A DNA stretch of 64,000 bases from Ammoniphilus sp. YIM 78166. Lineage in GTDB: Bacteria; Bacillota; Bacilli; Aneurinibacillales; RAOX-1. This document shows positions 1-7,123 of this stretch, in pieces (the stretch's first letter is position 1; every line of letters starts with the position of its first letter). A program made the translations under genes and the position numbers. The DNA lies in the NCBI RefSeq assembly GCF_004522215.1, contig NZ_SDLR01000005.1, forward strand, positions 465,086 through 529,085. Direction: 5' to 3'. The notes under the pieces were generated by a model. It was not told the origin of the DNA. It ran no database searches and was given only the letters and a program-made list of their open reading frames with translations.

Positions 1-360
1 ATTGTCTACAACAGCAGCTTGAAAATCGTATACGGGAAAGAAAGGTACATCGGATTCTTCTTCCTCAATCTCTACGACCAAATCACTTTCCGCAACTGTA
101 CTGCATAATAAGACAAAGCCTTCTTCTCTTTCAAAGCTCATGAGGGAATACTCAGACACCCGATCCATGAGCTTATAGTCGCCTTCAATCACTTGCGCTT
201 TGCAAGCCGAACAGCTTCCATGTCGACAGCCGTAAGGGATTTGTATGCCGTTACGAATGGCTGCGTCTAGCAGGGTTTGCCCTTCTTTTGCTATAATAGT
301 CTTACCGCTGGGTTCTAAGGTAACCTCGTAAGTCTCTAGCCTTGTTTGAGATAAACTCAT
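1..360 (-). CDS. dmpP: Phenol hydroxylase reductase component P5 (partial, C-terminus beyond window edge)
   Basis: The first 120 residues of an NADH-dependent ferredoxin reductase that would feed electrons to the phenol hydroxylase encoded just upstream. A plant-type [2Fe-2S] domain is visible with cysteines C45, C50, C53 and C86 (CRHGSCSAC then LLC). The FAD and NAD domains expected of the P5 family lie beyond position 1. The chosen ATG at 360 has AAAGGAG seven bases upstream; an in-frame ATG at 381 would add seven residues but has poorer spacing. It is the last visible gene of the phenol operon, preceded by a hairpin in the gap to the P4 gene. The family assignment rests on the ferredoxin motif plus operon context; it would be an unspecific oxygenase reductase if read alone. 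Confidence 0.85.
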   Translation of the reverse strand, partial: MSLSQTRLETYEVTLEPSGKTIIAKEGQTLLDAAIRNGIQIPYGCRHGSCSACKAQVIEGDYKLMDRVSEYSLMSFEREEGFVLLCSTVAESDLVVEIEEEESDVPFFPVYDFQAAVVDN

Positions 361-391
361 GGTTATTCTCCTTTCAAGCATGGTTGTGAAG

Positions 392-425
392 CCCCTCCTT
401 TAGGACCGCCATCCTAAAAGAGGGG
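392..425. promoter_or_regulatory. Intercistronic hairpin between P4 and P5 genes
   Basis: CCCCTC (392-397) pairs with GAGGGG (420-425) and TTTAGGA pairs with TCCTAAA inside it, giving a long near-perfect stem with a six-base loop. There is no T-run on the minus strand, so it is more likely an mRNA processing or stability element, or a translation-masking structure, than a terminator; it contains an AGGAGG-like sequence upstream of the P5 gene. Confidence 0.5.
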
Positions 426-438
426 AGCAGACTCATTT

Positions 439-729
439 TTACGCGATATCGATTTCGATAGGGTCTCCATTTCGCAATCCGATCTCTCGAATGCTTTGAT
501 TGGTATCCAGCGGGATCACCCGTTGTCCATCCGCCCGAATGAGGGATAACTTATAGCTCCGATCCTTGGCAAGTTGCCACGCATCAACGCAAGCATCCAG
601 CAGTTCTTTGCCAGTCATATCGTAGCGCGCTCGAATTCCAATGTTACAGAAGAACAAATCGTTTTGCGTGACTTCCTTCCATACTGGCCATACCAATAAG
701 TGATTCGGATCCTTCAAATAATTAGCCAT
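439..729 (-). CDS. dmpO: Phenol hydroxylase component P4
   Basis: A 96-residue protein matching the small gamma-type subunit (P4) of multicomponent phenol hydroxylases in size and in position between the P3 and P5 genes. It carries the expected stretches of the family: an N-terminal HLLVWPVWKEVT region, DLFFCNIGIRARYD, and a ubiquitin-like tail ending in RNGDPIEIDIA. The family member is part of the (alpha-beta-gamma)2 hydroxylase complex; no catalytic residues are expected. ATG at 729 is preceded by GAGGGGAG at good distance. It lies 21 bases downstream of the P3 gene in the same operon. Assignment is by family resemblance and synteny. Confidence 0.88.
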   Translation of the reverse strand: MANYLKDPNHLLVWPVWKEVTQNDLFFCNIGIRARYDMTGKELLDACVDAWQLAKDRSYKLSLIRADGQRVIPLDTNQSIREIGLRNGDPIEIDIA

Positions 730-750
730 GATTCTCCCCTCTTTTCTTCT

Positions 751-2268
751 TTAACGTGTGACAAAGATTTTCTCCATGCCGAGATGCTTCCGGTGCTCTT
801 TCCAGCGTTCATAATCTCTCGATGAATAGTATTCATTCGCTTCGTCAGGAGAGAAGCCCAAGTATTTAAAGAGGTCTCCAGGCAGATTCTCACCAAACTC
901 CCCGCTGATATACGCTTCGGCCGGCCACCAGAACTGCATGTATTTCGTTGGCTCCTGATCAAAAATATGCTTGCATCCTGGCGAGCAGGTCATGTACGTT
1001 TTATTGTTGTATTCGCTGTACTGCGTCCACAATCTCGTCGGATGGTCCGGATCCGGGAATTCGTTTGGTATTTGGCACACGCAGCAGACCGCCGGTATTC
1101 CTGGGCTTGCAACCGCCAGAACATGATCATCCATCCGGCGATAGAACGGTGCATAGTATCGCTCAAAGGTATCCGGATACTCATTGGACAGCCACTCGTA
1201 ATCATCTTCCTGCAACTTGAATCCTCTAAAGACATTGGCGTGCTTGTAGTGATCCAAGATGCGCATGGTCACGTGAGAATAGTGGTTTTTCTCCTTGATG
1301 CTGTCTTCGGCGTGTAACGGCGGACGAATGCCATATTTTCTAAGATCCTTAAATAAGCCATCAAACACCTGATCCTCTACATAGATCTCAAACGCCTTCT
1401 TCCAGGAGATCGGGCGAATTCTCGGATAGTAGTCTACTAGAGTCGCAATCACGGAGAAAATGCGATACGCTCTCCAGTACCATTTATCCAGCCACTTTTG
1501 GATAATCGGGATGTTTCGGTCATCTTCCTCCAGTAGCATCTTGAGCGCAGACATCCCTAGCGCCATGTGTCGCGACTCATCCGATTGTACACTTCTTCCG
1601 ATCGCCACAAAGCTGTCATCCCCAACCGCTCCTGCAGACTGGGCAAATGGCAAGAAAAGAATGTTGGTAAATACATATTCAAAGGAGAATGAGATCGCCA
1701 TCAAGGCTTCGAACGGACCTGAGGTTAGGGCATCATCAAAAAACGACTTCGGTACCGTATTGAACCAGTTGTTTTCATTGGTTTGGGCATAAGCATGCAG
1801 ACCATCAATTTGACGGCTCATGTGCGCATAATGCTTGATTTCGATCTGCGCATGGCGCAGCTCATCAATGCACTGATTAAACGTGGCAAAACGAATCGCT
1901 TCAATGGGAATATTGCGTCCCACATAGGCCATTAAGCGATGGGCTTGATACTCCGCAGGCTGAACCGCAACAGCAAACGCCTTCACCCCTTCATACCAGC
2001 GGGCATCGACCACCTTGGCGTGTCCGTCATTCGCTTCGAAAGCATTGCGAACCGCATGATAGAGAAGGTCTTTTTCTGCTTGCACCTTTACATATTGATT
2101 GTAGGTCATCCGGAAGGGATCTTCCCAGCGACTCGGGTCCTTCAAGATGATCCCTTCCTTTTCTAGCAAGGGGTATACTCGATTCATGTCAAAGTCCTTT
2201 GGATTCCACATTAAATCCCGGGTCATCGCATGATACTGCTGTTTGACTCCCATTTTTGCCAATTCCAT
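751..2268 (-). CDS. dmpN: Phenol hydroxylase P3, diiron oxygenase alpha subunit
   Basis: The catalytic subunit (505 aa) of a soluble diiron monooxygenase that hydroxylates phenol to catechol. The six expected iron ligands are all visible: E106, E136 and H139 (DELRH), E197, E231 and H234 (DESRH), numbering nearly identical to known phenol hydroxylases. Near the C-terminus a Cys pair CCVC and a later CSPGC give a YHS-like metal-binding segment, followed by a WWPAEAY stretch typical of the family. AAGGAGG sits only a few bases before the ATG at 2268, so TTG at codon 3 is an alternative start. It sits mid-operon between P2 and P4. Phenol rather than another aromatic is inferred from the gene order and the catechol dioxygenase beside it. 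Confidence 0.95.
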   Translation of the reverse strand: MELAKMGVKQQYHAMTRDLMWNPKDFDMNRVYPLLEKEGIILKDPSRWEDPFRMTYNQYVKVQAEKDLLYHAVRNAFEANDGHAKVVDARWYEGVKAFAVAVQPAEYQAHRLMAYVGRNIPIEAIRFATFNQCIDELRHAQIEIKHYAHMSRQIDGLHAYAQTNENNWFNTVPKSFFDDALTSGPFEALMAISFSFEYVFTNILFLPFAQSAGAVGDDSFVAIGRSVQSDESRHMALGMSALKMLLEEDDRNIPIIQKWLDKWYWRAYRIFSVIATLVDYYPRIRPISWKKAFEIYVEDQVFDGLFKDLRKYGIRPPLHAEDSIKEKNHYSHVTMRILDHYKHANVFRGFKLQEDDYEWLSNEYPDTFERYYAPFYRRMDDHVLAVASPGIPAVCCVCQIPNEFPDPDHPTRLWTQYSEYNNKTYMTCSPGCKHIFDQEPTKYMQFWWPAEAYISGEFGENLPGDLFKYLGFSPDEANEYYSSRDYERWKEHRKHLGMEKIFVTR

Positions 2269-2277
2269 CGCCTCCTT

Positions 2278-2574
2278 CTATTCTTTGTTGTCCCAGCTAA
2301 TAATGAGCTGTTCTTCGTCCCAATCCTCAATAAATCCAAAGTACGAAGTCATATACAAATGAACCCCGTCCATATCCCAATCCCTGCCTAGGCACTCTTC
2401 TACCGTCTCTCGGCGTAACACCATGTGCCCAGGAGATTTTACTTTTTTATATACCGTGTAATCCTCGACCACTACCCCTTCGTTGTCGGCTTGAACGGCC
2501 TCTATGATGGCACGTACGATATCGCCGCCACTTGTGTCCAAATCCATTCCAACATAGGCCTGCTTGACTGTCAT
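2278..2574 (-). CDS. dmpM: Phenol hydroxylase regulatory/effector component P2
   Basis: A 98-residue protein of the MmoB/DmpM family, the cofactor-less effector that docks on the alpha subunit and gates oxygen activation. Recognisable features are AYVGMDLDTSGGDIVRA near the start and a C-terminal DEEQLIISWDN segment. ATG at 2574 is preceded by AAAGGAG. The gene begins 14 bases after the P1 gene and ends 9 bases before the P3 gene, so it is cotranscribed and probably translationally coupled with both. Length is close to the usual 89-105 residues. Confidence 0.9.
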   Translation of the reverse strand: MTVKQAYVGMDLDTSGGDIVRAIIEAVQADNEGVVVEDYTVYKKVKSPGHMVLRRETVEECLGRDWDMDGVHLYMTSYFGFIEDWDEEQLIISWDNKE

Positions 2575-2588
2575 CGGCTTTCTCTCCT

Positions 2589-3707
2589 TTACTCCACGAA
2601 TTGATAGCTTTTAAACGGCAGCTTATGCTTCTTAAAGGTTGGAATAATCACTTCCTCTTCTATTTTCCTTAGCGTTGAAGGGACGTGGATCCCCAGACCA
2701 TGCTTCTCAAACAGAGTAGATAGGGAAAGAACGGCCTCATAAGCTTTGGGGTACCATTTTTCGATCCATCCGGCGATGATCTCCTCATTGGACTGCTCCT
2801 CTTCCGGCGTTTCGCGCGGGTCGCTTAGTACCAGTCCCCATCGATAGTCTCCTGGCCAACTCTCGTATCCTAGCGACTTCAGATAATCCCAACGACTCAG
2901 GGCTGAATCCTTTGCTAGATAACTGAATAGCCCAAACGCCCAATCTCGATGCCAATCCATTTGTTTGCTAATCGTTAGATTGAGAATCGACAGATGCGTA
3001 TCCCCATTTTTCATTGCTTCTTTATTCAGCTCACGGTACATGAGGTTGCCTAACAGCAAATCAAACGTAAGATTCTCGGCGACCAGCACTTCGGCCCAAT
3101 CCTCAGTCACCAAGATCTCCTCCACATAGCTTCGCAACGGCTGGAAAGCCGGCTCTTCCATTAAGACCTGCTTGCCATGTGCGAGAAAATCTCCATGTTC
3201 CTCTTCCATGTTCATGCCCCATAGCGAGATCCACTGCGCCCTTCCTGTTTTATCATAGGCTTGGAATGTCGCACACTGCTCTATCGGCGTTCCTAATGCA
3301 TAGCGGATGACGTATTGCATTTGTACATTTTCTCCATACTCGAGATGTCGCAAGGGTGTATACACATCCCTTAGGGCATTGACCCACTGAGGAGACAGAT
3401 TTTCAATGACTTGAAGCTCTTTGGCATACTCAAAGCCTTTTTCCACTTCTTCTGCCAGCTTCTTACGATTGCTGACATATGTCGTATACCAGAACTTCTT
3501 CGGATCTCGAAAACCCTCCCAGTCCGAGCATTTCAACTTGGTATAACGAGGATCATAGATATCATAGTCTCTCTGATCGTAAATATGGCGATAGTGGCCA
3601 TGCAAATAAGGCTGCTGCCTTAAAGTGACTTCTTCATATTCATTTTTGGTTTTCCAATCCCACGGCTGTTCACGGATCATTTTCTTAAAAGAAGCTTCTG
3701 CCGACAT
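2589..3707 (-). CDS. dmpL: Phenol hydroxylase P1, beta subunit
   Basis: The ferritin-fold beta subunit of the phenol hydroxylase core, which scaffolds the alpha subunit and lacks the diiron ligands. The sequence shows the family's WVNALRDVYTPLRHLEYG, GRAQWISLWGM and DWAFGLFSYL segments. At 372 residues it is about 40 longer than the roughly 330 usual for proteobacterial P1 proteins. A GTG at 3716 would add three residues, but the ATG at 3707 has AAGGGGTGATC, strongly complementary to the 16S tail, at better spacing. It follows the catechol dioxygenase gene by about 20 bases and precedes P2. There is no small P0 (DmpK) gene before it, unlike the classic cluster. Confidence 0.9.
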   Translation of the reverse strand: MSAEASFKKMIREQPWDWKTKNEYEEVTLRQQPYLHGHYRHIYDQRDYDIYDPRYTKLKCSDWEGFRDPKKFWYTTYVSNRKKLAEEVEKGFEYAKELQVIENLSPQWVNALRDVYTPLRHLEYGENVQMQYVIRYALGTPIEQCATFQAYDKTGRAQWISLWGMNMEEEHGDFLAHGKQVLMEEPAFQPLRSYVEEILVTEDWAEVLVAENLTFDLLLGNLMYRELNKEAMKNGDTHLSILNLTISKQMDWHRDWAFGLFSYLAKDSALSRWDYLKSLGYESWPGDYRWGLVLSDPRETPEEEQSNEEIIAGWIEKWYPKAYEAVLSLSTLFEKHGLGIHVPSTLRKIEEEVIIPTFKKHKLPFKSYQFVE

Positions 3708-3728
3708 CTTGATCACCCCTTCCTCAAA

Positions 3729-4643
3729 TTAAGTTAAGGCTTTTCCAAACGATTCGATCAACTCTCTACGATGATAAAAAATCCCTTGGCCAATCTTATC
3801 CTCCGTCCATGTAATGGTCGGGAAATCCTGATACGTAATATAACCACTTGCAAAAGCTTCGTTTCGATTGCCAGATGGATCGAAGAAATAAACCGTTTGA
3901 CCTCGAGTGATTCCGTGTCTGGTTGGAGTCACCTCAATGGTGACATCATGGCGCGTCAAAATATCCGCGGCCTTTAGCACGTCATACCAGTTATCTACAA
4001 AAAAGGCAGCATGGTGTAGTTTTTTATCCGGACCTTTTACAAAAGCAATGTCATGGGGCTTCCCGTTTCTTGCATGCAGGAAACTTCCCACCATAACTTC
4101 GCCGTCTACGGTCATGATTTTCTCGCTCTGATGAAGATCTAATACTTCCGTAAAAAATCTGGTTGTCGTTTCTAAATCATCCCCTGTCAACAAACAGTGG
4201 TCTAAGCGATGAGGAGCAATCCCTCTTAATTCAGCCGGCCAAGGATGAGGGTTCAGGACTCCTGTTCTCGTTCCTACTTTTTCAATGTCATGATACAGCT
4301 CAACTTGGTGACCGCTCGGGATCTCAAAGCGCAGAGCCTCTCCTTCGCCCACTCTTGTTCCCTTGGACATCCTCTTGATAGTACAGCCGAATTGTTCAAT
4401 TCGTTTTTCCAACACGGATAAGTCTTCCACCTTCTCTACCTTAAACGCCAAGTGATCCAACCCCGCCGAGTCTGCCTTTTGCAGAATTAAACTATGATGG
4501 TCCCACTCATCCCACGCCTTCAAGTACACACGATTTTCGTCCCGCGCCACTACATCTAACCCAATAATATTGGTATAATAATCTACCGACTTGTCCAAAT
4601 CCATGACTCTTAATTCAGCACGACCAATTCGCATAATACTCAT
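3729..4643 (-). CDS. dmpB: Catechol 2,3-dioxygenase (extradiol, VOC fold)
   Basis: A 304-residue extradiol ring-cleavage enzyme that would convert the catechol made by the phenol hydroxylase into 2-hydroxymuconic semialdehyde. Two VOC modules are visible; in the C-terminal one the Fe(II) ligands correspond to H149, H210 or H211, and E262, close to the XylE/DmpB positions, and the signature GITRGQTVYFFDPSGNRNE carries the conserved His and Tyr. ATG at 4643 has AAGGGG upstream; an ATG at codon 4 is possible. It is the first gene of the operon, which is unusual because in Pseudomonas clusters the dioxygenase comes after the hydroxylase genes. Substrate preference among catechols cannot be read from sequence. 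Confidence 0.93.
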   Translation of the reverse strand: MSIMRIGRAELRVMDLDKSVDYYTNIIGLDVVARDENRVYLKAWDEWDHHSLILQKADSAGLDHLAFKVEKVEDLSVLEKRIEQFGCTIKRMSKGTRVGEGEALRFEIPSGHQVELYHDIEKVGTRTGVLNPHPWPAELRGIAPHRLDHCLLTGDDLETTTRFFTEVLDLHQSEKIMTVDGEVMVGSFLHARNGKPHDIAFVKGPDKKLHHAAFFVDNWYDVLKAADILTRHDVTIEVTPTRHGITRGQTVYFFDPSGNRNEAFASGYITYQDFPTITWTEDKIGQGIFYHRRELIESFGKALT

Positions 4644-4671
4644 TACACATCAGCCCCTTGTTATGGTTTGT

Positions 4672-4685
4672 TGTAAGCGTATACT
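4672..4685. promoter_or_regulatory. Possible cre (CcpA) site before the phenol operon
   Basis: TGTAAGCGTATACT lies about 30 bases upstream of the dioxygenase start and resembles the CcpA consensus TGWAANCGNTNWCA with two mismatches. A downstream cre would give carbon catabolite repression of phenol use. Weak, sequence-only call. Confidence 0.3.
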
Positions 4686-4795
4686 TATTTTAACCTCTGG
4701 TATTTTCTGAATATAGAAATAAAAGCGCGAATTTTGAGTGTGCTTTCGTCGTTTTGTACTAAAAAGAAGCTTCTAATAGTTCAGGTGGTGGATAA

Positions 4796-4863
4796 GCCAA
4801 AGATGGGGCCGTTTTTGCCAAAGAAGTAAGTTTTTTTGCCAAACAGGGTGTGGTTTTTGCCAA
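4796..4863. repeat. 21-bp tandem repeat upstream of the phenol operon
   Basis: On the plus strand the core TTTTTGCCAAAGA recurs so that GCC falls at 4796, 4817, 4838 and 4859, exactly 21 bp apart, with variable bases between; a degenerate fifth unit follows near 4878. A 21-bp period is two helical turns, so all copies face the same side of DNA. It lies in the 285-bp gap between the dioxygenase start and the nitroreductase end. Confidence 0.8.
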
Positions 4864-4880
4864 AGATGCACGTTTTTCGC

Positions 4881-4924
4881 AAAAAAAGAAGAGACTAATT
4901 CCCCAAAGGGAGACAGCCTCTTCT
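4881..4924 (-). terminator. Terminator of the nitroreductase gene
   Basis: GAAGAG.CT (4889-4897) pairs with AG.CTCTTC (4916-4924), with an inner TCCC/GGGA stem; on the minus strand it is followed by TTCTTTTTTT, an intrinsic terminator immediately after the nitroreductase stop. Confidence 0.8.
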
Positions 4925-4928
4925 TTCA

Positions 4929-5516
4929 TTAACAGTAACTCTTATCCGAATTAATCCAAACGGTCTTTTCCTCAAAAGGATTTCTCCGTCCTTGCGGCTG
5001 TTCCATATCCGGATAGCCGACATAGATAAACCCAAGCATCTCGTCTTGTTCACGTAGTCCGAAAAGCTCCTTCATTTTCGCATGATAGGTTGGTTTCCCC
5101 GTACGCCAGATAGCACCTAAGCCAAGTGCATGTGCTGCGAGCAGCATATTCTGGATAGCTGCATTGACAGCTCCAATCTCCTCAATCGGGATCACCTTCG
5201 GATCATCGGAAGGAGTAACAGCAACCGCAATAATAAGGGGAGCGCGGAACGGCTTTTCTTCCTGCTTTCTCAGCATCACCTGGTTCTCATCGGTTAACGG
5301 TTCTTCCATTTTTTCCTTGGAAATTTCAGCCAATGCCCGACCAAGCGGTCTTCGGCCCTCCCCGGTTAAGACAAAGAATTTCCAAGGCTCCGTCTTACGA
5401 TGGGATGGAGCCCAAGATGCTGCCTCCAATAATTGTTCAATCATCTCTCGACTTACCGGATCTGGTTTTACCTTCCCTATACTTCTTCGGTTTCTTATCG
5501 CCTCAAAGATATTCAT
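4929..5516 (-). CDS. YdjA-like nitroreductase family protein
   Basis: A 195-residue FMN-dependent nitroreductase-fold protein. The N-terminus IRNRRSIGK with the following EAASWAPSHRKTEPWKF matches the compact YdjA/TdsD-type nitroreductases (about 183-200 aa), and GLGAIWRTG and LGFIYVGYP are further family segments. Such enzymes reduce nitro compounds or quinones with NAD(P)H; the native substrate is unknown. ATG at 5516 has GAGGGAG upstream with somewhat long spacing. It is a single gene with its own terminator, and a Fur-like box sits about 70 bp upstream, suggesting iron or redox control. Confidence 0.85.
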   Translation of the reverse strand: MNIFEAIRNRRSIGKVKPDPVSREMIEQLLEAASWAPSHRKTEPWKFFVLTGEGRRPLGRALAEISKEKMEEPLTDENQVMLRKQEEKPFRAPLIIAVAVTPSDDPKVIPIEEIGAVNAAIQNMLLAAHALGLGAIWRTGKPTYHAKMKELFGLREQDEMLGFIYVGYPDMEQPQGRRNPFEEKTVWINSDKSYC

Positions 5517-5583
5517 ACGTTAATGCTCCCTCTTTTGAATGATCACCACGTCCATACAGCTTACCAATGACAAATTTTATCAT

Positions 5584-5598
5584 TGATAATGATTATTA
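5584..5598. promoter_or_regulatory. Fur-box-like operator
   Basis: TGATAATGATTATTA matches the 7-1-7 Fur-family inverted repeat TGATAATNATTATCA at 14 of 15 positions. It lies 68 bp upstream of the nitroreductase start and about 70 bp upstream of the promoter of the 48-codon gene, so either divergent gene could be the target. Confidence 0.55.
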
Positions 5599-5669
5599 CT
5601 GTATTCTATACACTTTTTTCCTATTTGTCTACCTTTTTCGAGACAAAAGACTAAATTCCCTTCCTAATA

Positions 5670-5698
5670 TTGACAACTAAATGTTATTTAATTATAAT
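5670..5698 (+). promoter_or_regulatory. Consensus sigma-A promoter
   Basis: TTGACA (5670-5675) and TATAAT (5693-5698) are separated by exactly 17 bp, a perfect match to the housekeeping promoter. It points at the small gene at 5744. Confidence 0.85.
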
Positions 5699-5743
5699 AG
5701 TTACATATAAGAATTTATAACATTTAATAGGCAGGTGTTCCTC

Positions 5744-5890
5744 ATGTTAATGTGGGTGAATGATTTTGAAGCACAACGCAACTATGAACAGCACCAACTC
5801 GGCTTAGAGGAAAGCGGTGTAATTCGAAACAAAGAATGGAGAATGTCTCATAAACTTAGAACCATTTTCAATATCAAAAGTAAAGGCTAA
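5744..5890 (+). CDS. Small protein of unknown function (48 aa)
   Basis: I do not recognise this gene. It encodes 48 residues beginning MLMWVNDFEAQRNYEQ, rich in charged and polar residues, with a basic tail (KLRTIFNIKSKG) and no signal peptide, membrane segment or Cys motif. The start ATG at 5744 follows GGCAGGTG; ATG at 5750 is an alternative. Support for a real gene comes from context: a perfect TTGACA-17-TATAAT promoter 45 bp upstream and a perfect terminator hairpin 5 bp after the stop, so this is a complete monocistronic transcription unit. It could instead be a short structured or dual-function RNA. Confidence 0.6.
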   Translation: MLMWVNDFEAQRNYEQHQLGLEESGVIRNKEWRMSHKLRTIFNIKSKG

Positions 5891-5894
5891 AAGA

Positions 5895-5930
5895 AAAGAC
5901 CAAACAACATGTACCCGTTGTTTGGTCTTT
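5895..5930. terminator. Bidirectional terminator
   Basis: Fourteen perfect base pairs (AAAGACCAAACAAC with GTTGTTTGGTCTTT) around an eight-base loop, between convergent genes ending at 5890 and 5938. Confidence 0.85.
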
Positions 5931-5937
5931 CGCATTC

Positions 5938-6429
5938 CTATTCCATCGTTTCCTCTTCTCGCCATCCTTTACAGACATCCACCCAATCTTTGGCCAATGA
6001 ATACAAGTAAAGTTCTTCACTGGTGAGTTCAATTGCTGAGTTAGTGCTGCCGCAAGCTGGGAATACCGTATCAAACCGCTTCATCGAAACATCTAGATAG
6101 ACTTCGAGCGGGTTCTTTAGACCAAAGGGACAAACACCACCGATAGCATGTCCTGTTTGATCTAACACTTCATCCGGTGTAAGCATGCGCGCTTTGAAGC
6201 CAAAGAACTCACGAAACCTTTTATTATCAATTTTAGCATCGCCTGCTGCAACGATGAGGATAGCGAGTTCCCCTTCTCCTCGAAAAGACAAGGTCTTCGC
6301 AATGCGAGCACCCTCTACTCCAATCGTCTCCGCCGCTTGTTCCACCGTTGCGCTTGAGGTTTCAAACTCCATTACATCTTGTTGCCGATTCCATTGCTGG
6401 AAATGAGCTTTTACACTGTCAAGTGACAT
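5938..6429 (-). CDS. YbaK/EbsC-family aminoacyl-tRNA deacylase
   Basis: About 163 residues of the YbaK/ProX editing fold, which hydrolyses mischarged tRNA, most often Cys- or Ala-tRNA(Pro). Seen in the sequence: the early TVEQAAETIGVEGARIAKTL segment, the LIVAAGDAKIDNKRF stretch and the hallmark GHAIGGVCPFGL, in which the GGV(C/S)PFG loop lines the active site. The ATG at 6429 has GAAGGA upstream; a longer frame from 6456 starts directly on the stop of the upstream gene (TGAATG), so either start gives tight coupling with the mini kinase-fold gene. It is a free-standing editing domain; exact specificity is not readable. Confidence 0.85.
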   Translation of the reverse strand: MSLDSVKAHFQQWNRQQDVMEFETSSATVEQAAETIGVEGARIAKTLSFRGEGELAILIVAAGDAKIDNKRFREFFGFKARMLTPDEVLDQTGHAIGGVCPFGLKNPLEVYLDVSMKRFDTVFPACGSTNSAIELTSEELYLYSLAKDWVDVCKGWREEETME

Positions 6430-6456
6430 TTCCTTTTCATCCTTCCAACTTTTCAT

Positions 6457-6984
6457 TCACCTGGTCATAATAAAATTACCATAATCCAGTATGACAAATT
6501 TCCCTCTTTTATTTAACCCCATATTGTTCCATCTTATCTTTTTATTCTTAGAAATCAAGTCAACTGGGTCTATTTTACATTTTTTGAATTTTCTCTGTAG
6601 CTCTTTTACGACTAGTACACTCTGCTTCGTCCTTGGGAGCGCTTTTTCTATCTTCTTCATGATTAGCCAACCATGACCATATTCTTTTACTTTAGCAAGA
6701 TGCTTTTTTAGCTTAGATGGTACATTTTGATAGAGATCTACTTCTGTCCTATTATTTTCATTTCCATTAACAGAAATCGCAACCTTTAACACCAAACCGT
6801 TCTTCAAATCATAAACCAGCCGTTTTTTTCCATGACCTACTATAGGATAAGGAAGTTTTAGTTTCTTATGCGCTTTTTCCCATAATGATTTTTTAGGTTT
6901 ATACTTACGTTGTTCTAATTTCTTTATCCATGCATGAATTGCTTTTAAGTTGCTTAGGTTCAGATACTTCGAACGACTTCTCAT
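6457..6984 (-). CDS. Lysine-rich mini protein with protein-kinase-like motifs
   Basis: A 175-residue basic protein not matching a named family I know, but with kinase-fold landmarks in order: glycine loop GHGKKRLVYDL (50-60), an LKVA strand lysine (K67), a possible helix-C glutamate (E81), a hinge-like WLIM (106-109), WNNMGL asparagines (153-154) and ILDYG (D167), resembling the metal-binding Asn and DFG Asp. No HRD-like catalytic loop stands out. The gene is AT-rich (many AAA, ATT, TTT codons) compared with both neighbours, suggesting transfer. ATG at 6984 follows a G-rich ribosome site (GGGGGGA). It is directly abutted to the YbaK-like gene. Enzymatic activity is uncertain; a pseudokinase or phage-derived kinase-like protein is possible. 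Confidence 0.6.
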   Translation of the reverse strand: MRSRSKYLNLSNLKAIHAWIKKLEQRKYKPKKSLWEKAHKKLKLPYPIVGHGKKRLVYDLKNGLVLKVAISVNGNENNRTEVDLYQNVPSKLKKHLAKVKEYGHGWLIMKKIEKALPRTKQSVLVVKELQRKFKKCKIDPVDLISKNKKIRWNNMGLNKRGKFVILDYGNFIMTR

Positions 6985-7123
6985 AGAAGAATCCCCCCTA
7001 GCTTCAGTCTATTAAACTACTATTATAGTATTCTGACAATATAACATGGAATGAACCATTTGCCTAAATATTCCAATTGCTATAAAATAAAGCCATACCC
7101 CCTAAAACGAAAGGAACATGGAT

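Noticed and set aside
948..1317. Plus-strand open frames opposite the P3 gene
   Set aside because: No ribosome site, arginine/histidine-rich shadow translation, and fully inside a gene with all diiron ligands.
4644..4790. Sigma-54 promoter ahead of the phenol operon
   Set aside because: Expected from proteobacterial clusters, but no TGGCAC-N5-TTGC sequence could be found.
4796..4880. CRISPR array
   Set aside because: The repeats are 21-bp units without unique spacers and there are no cas genes.
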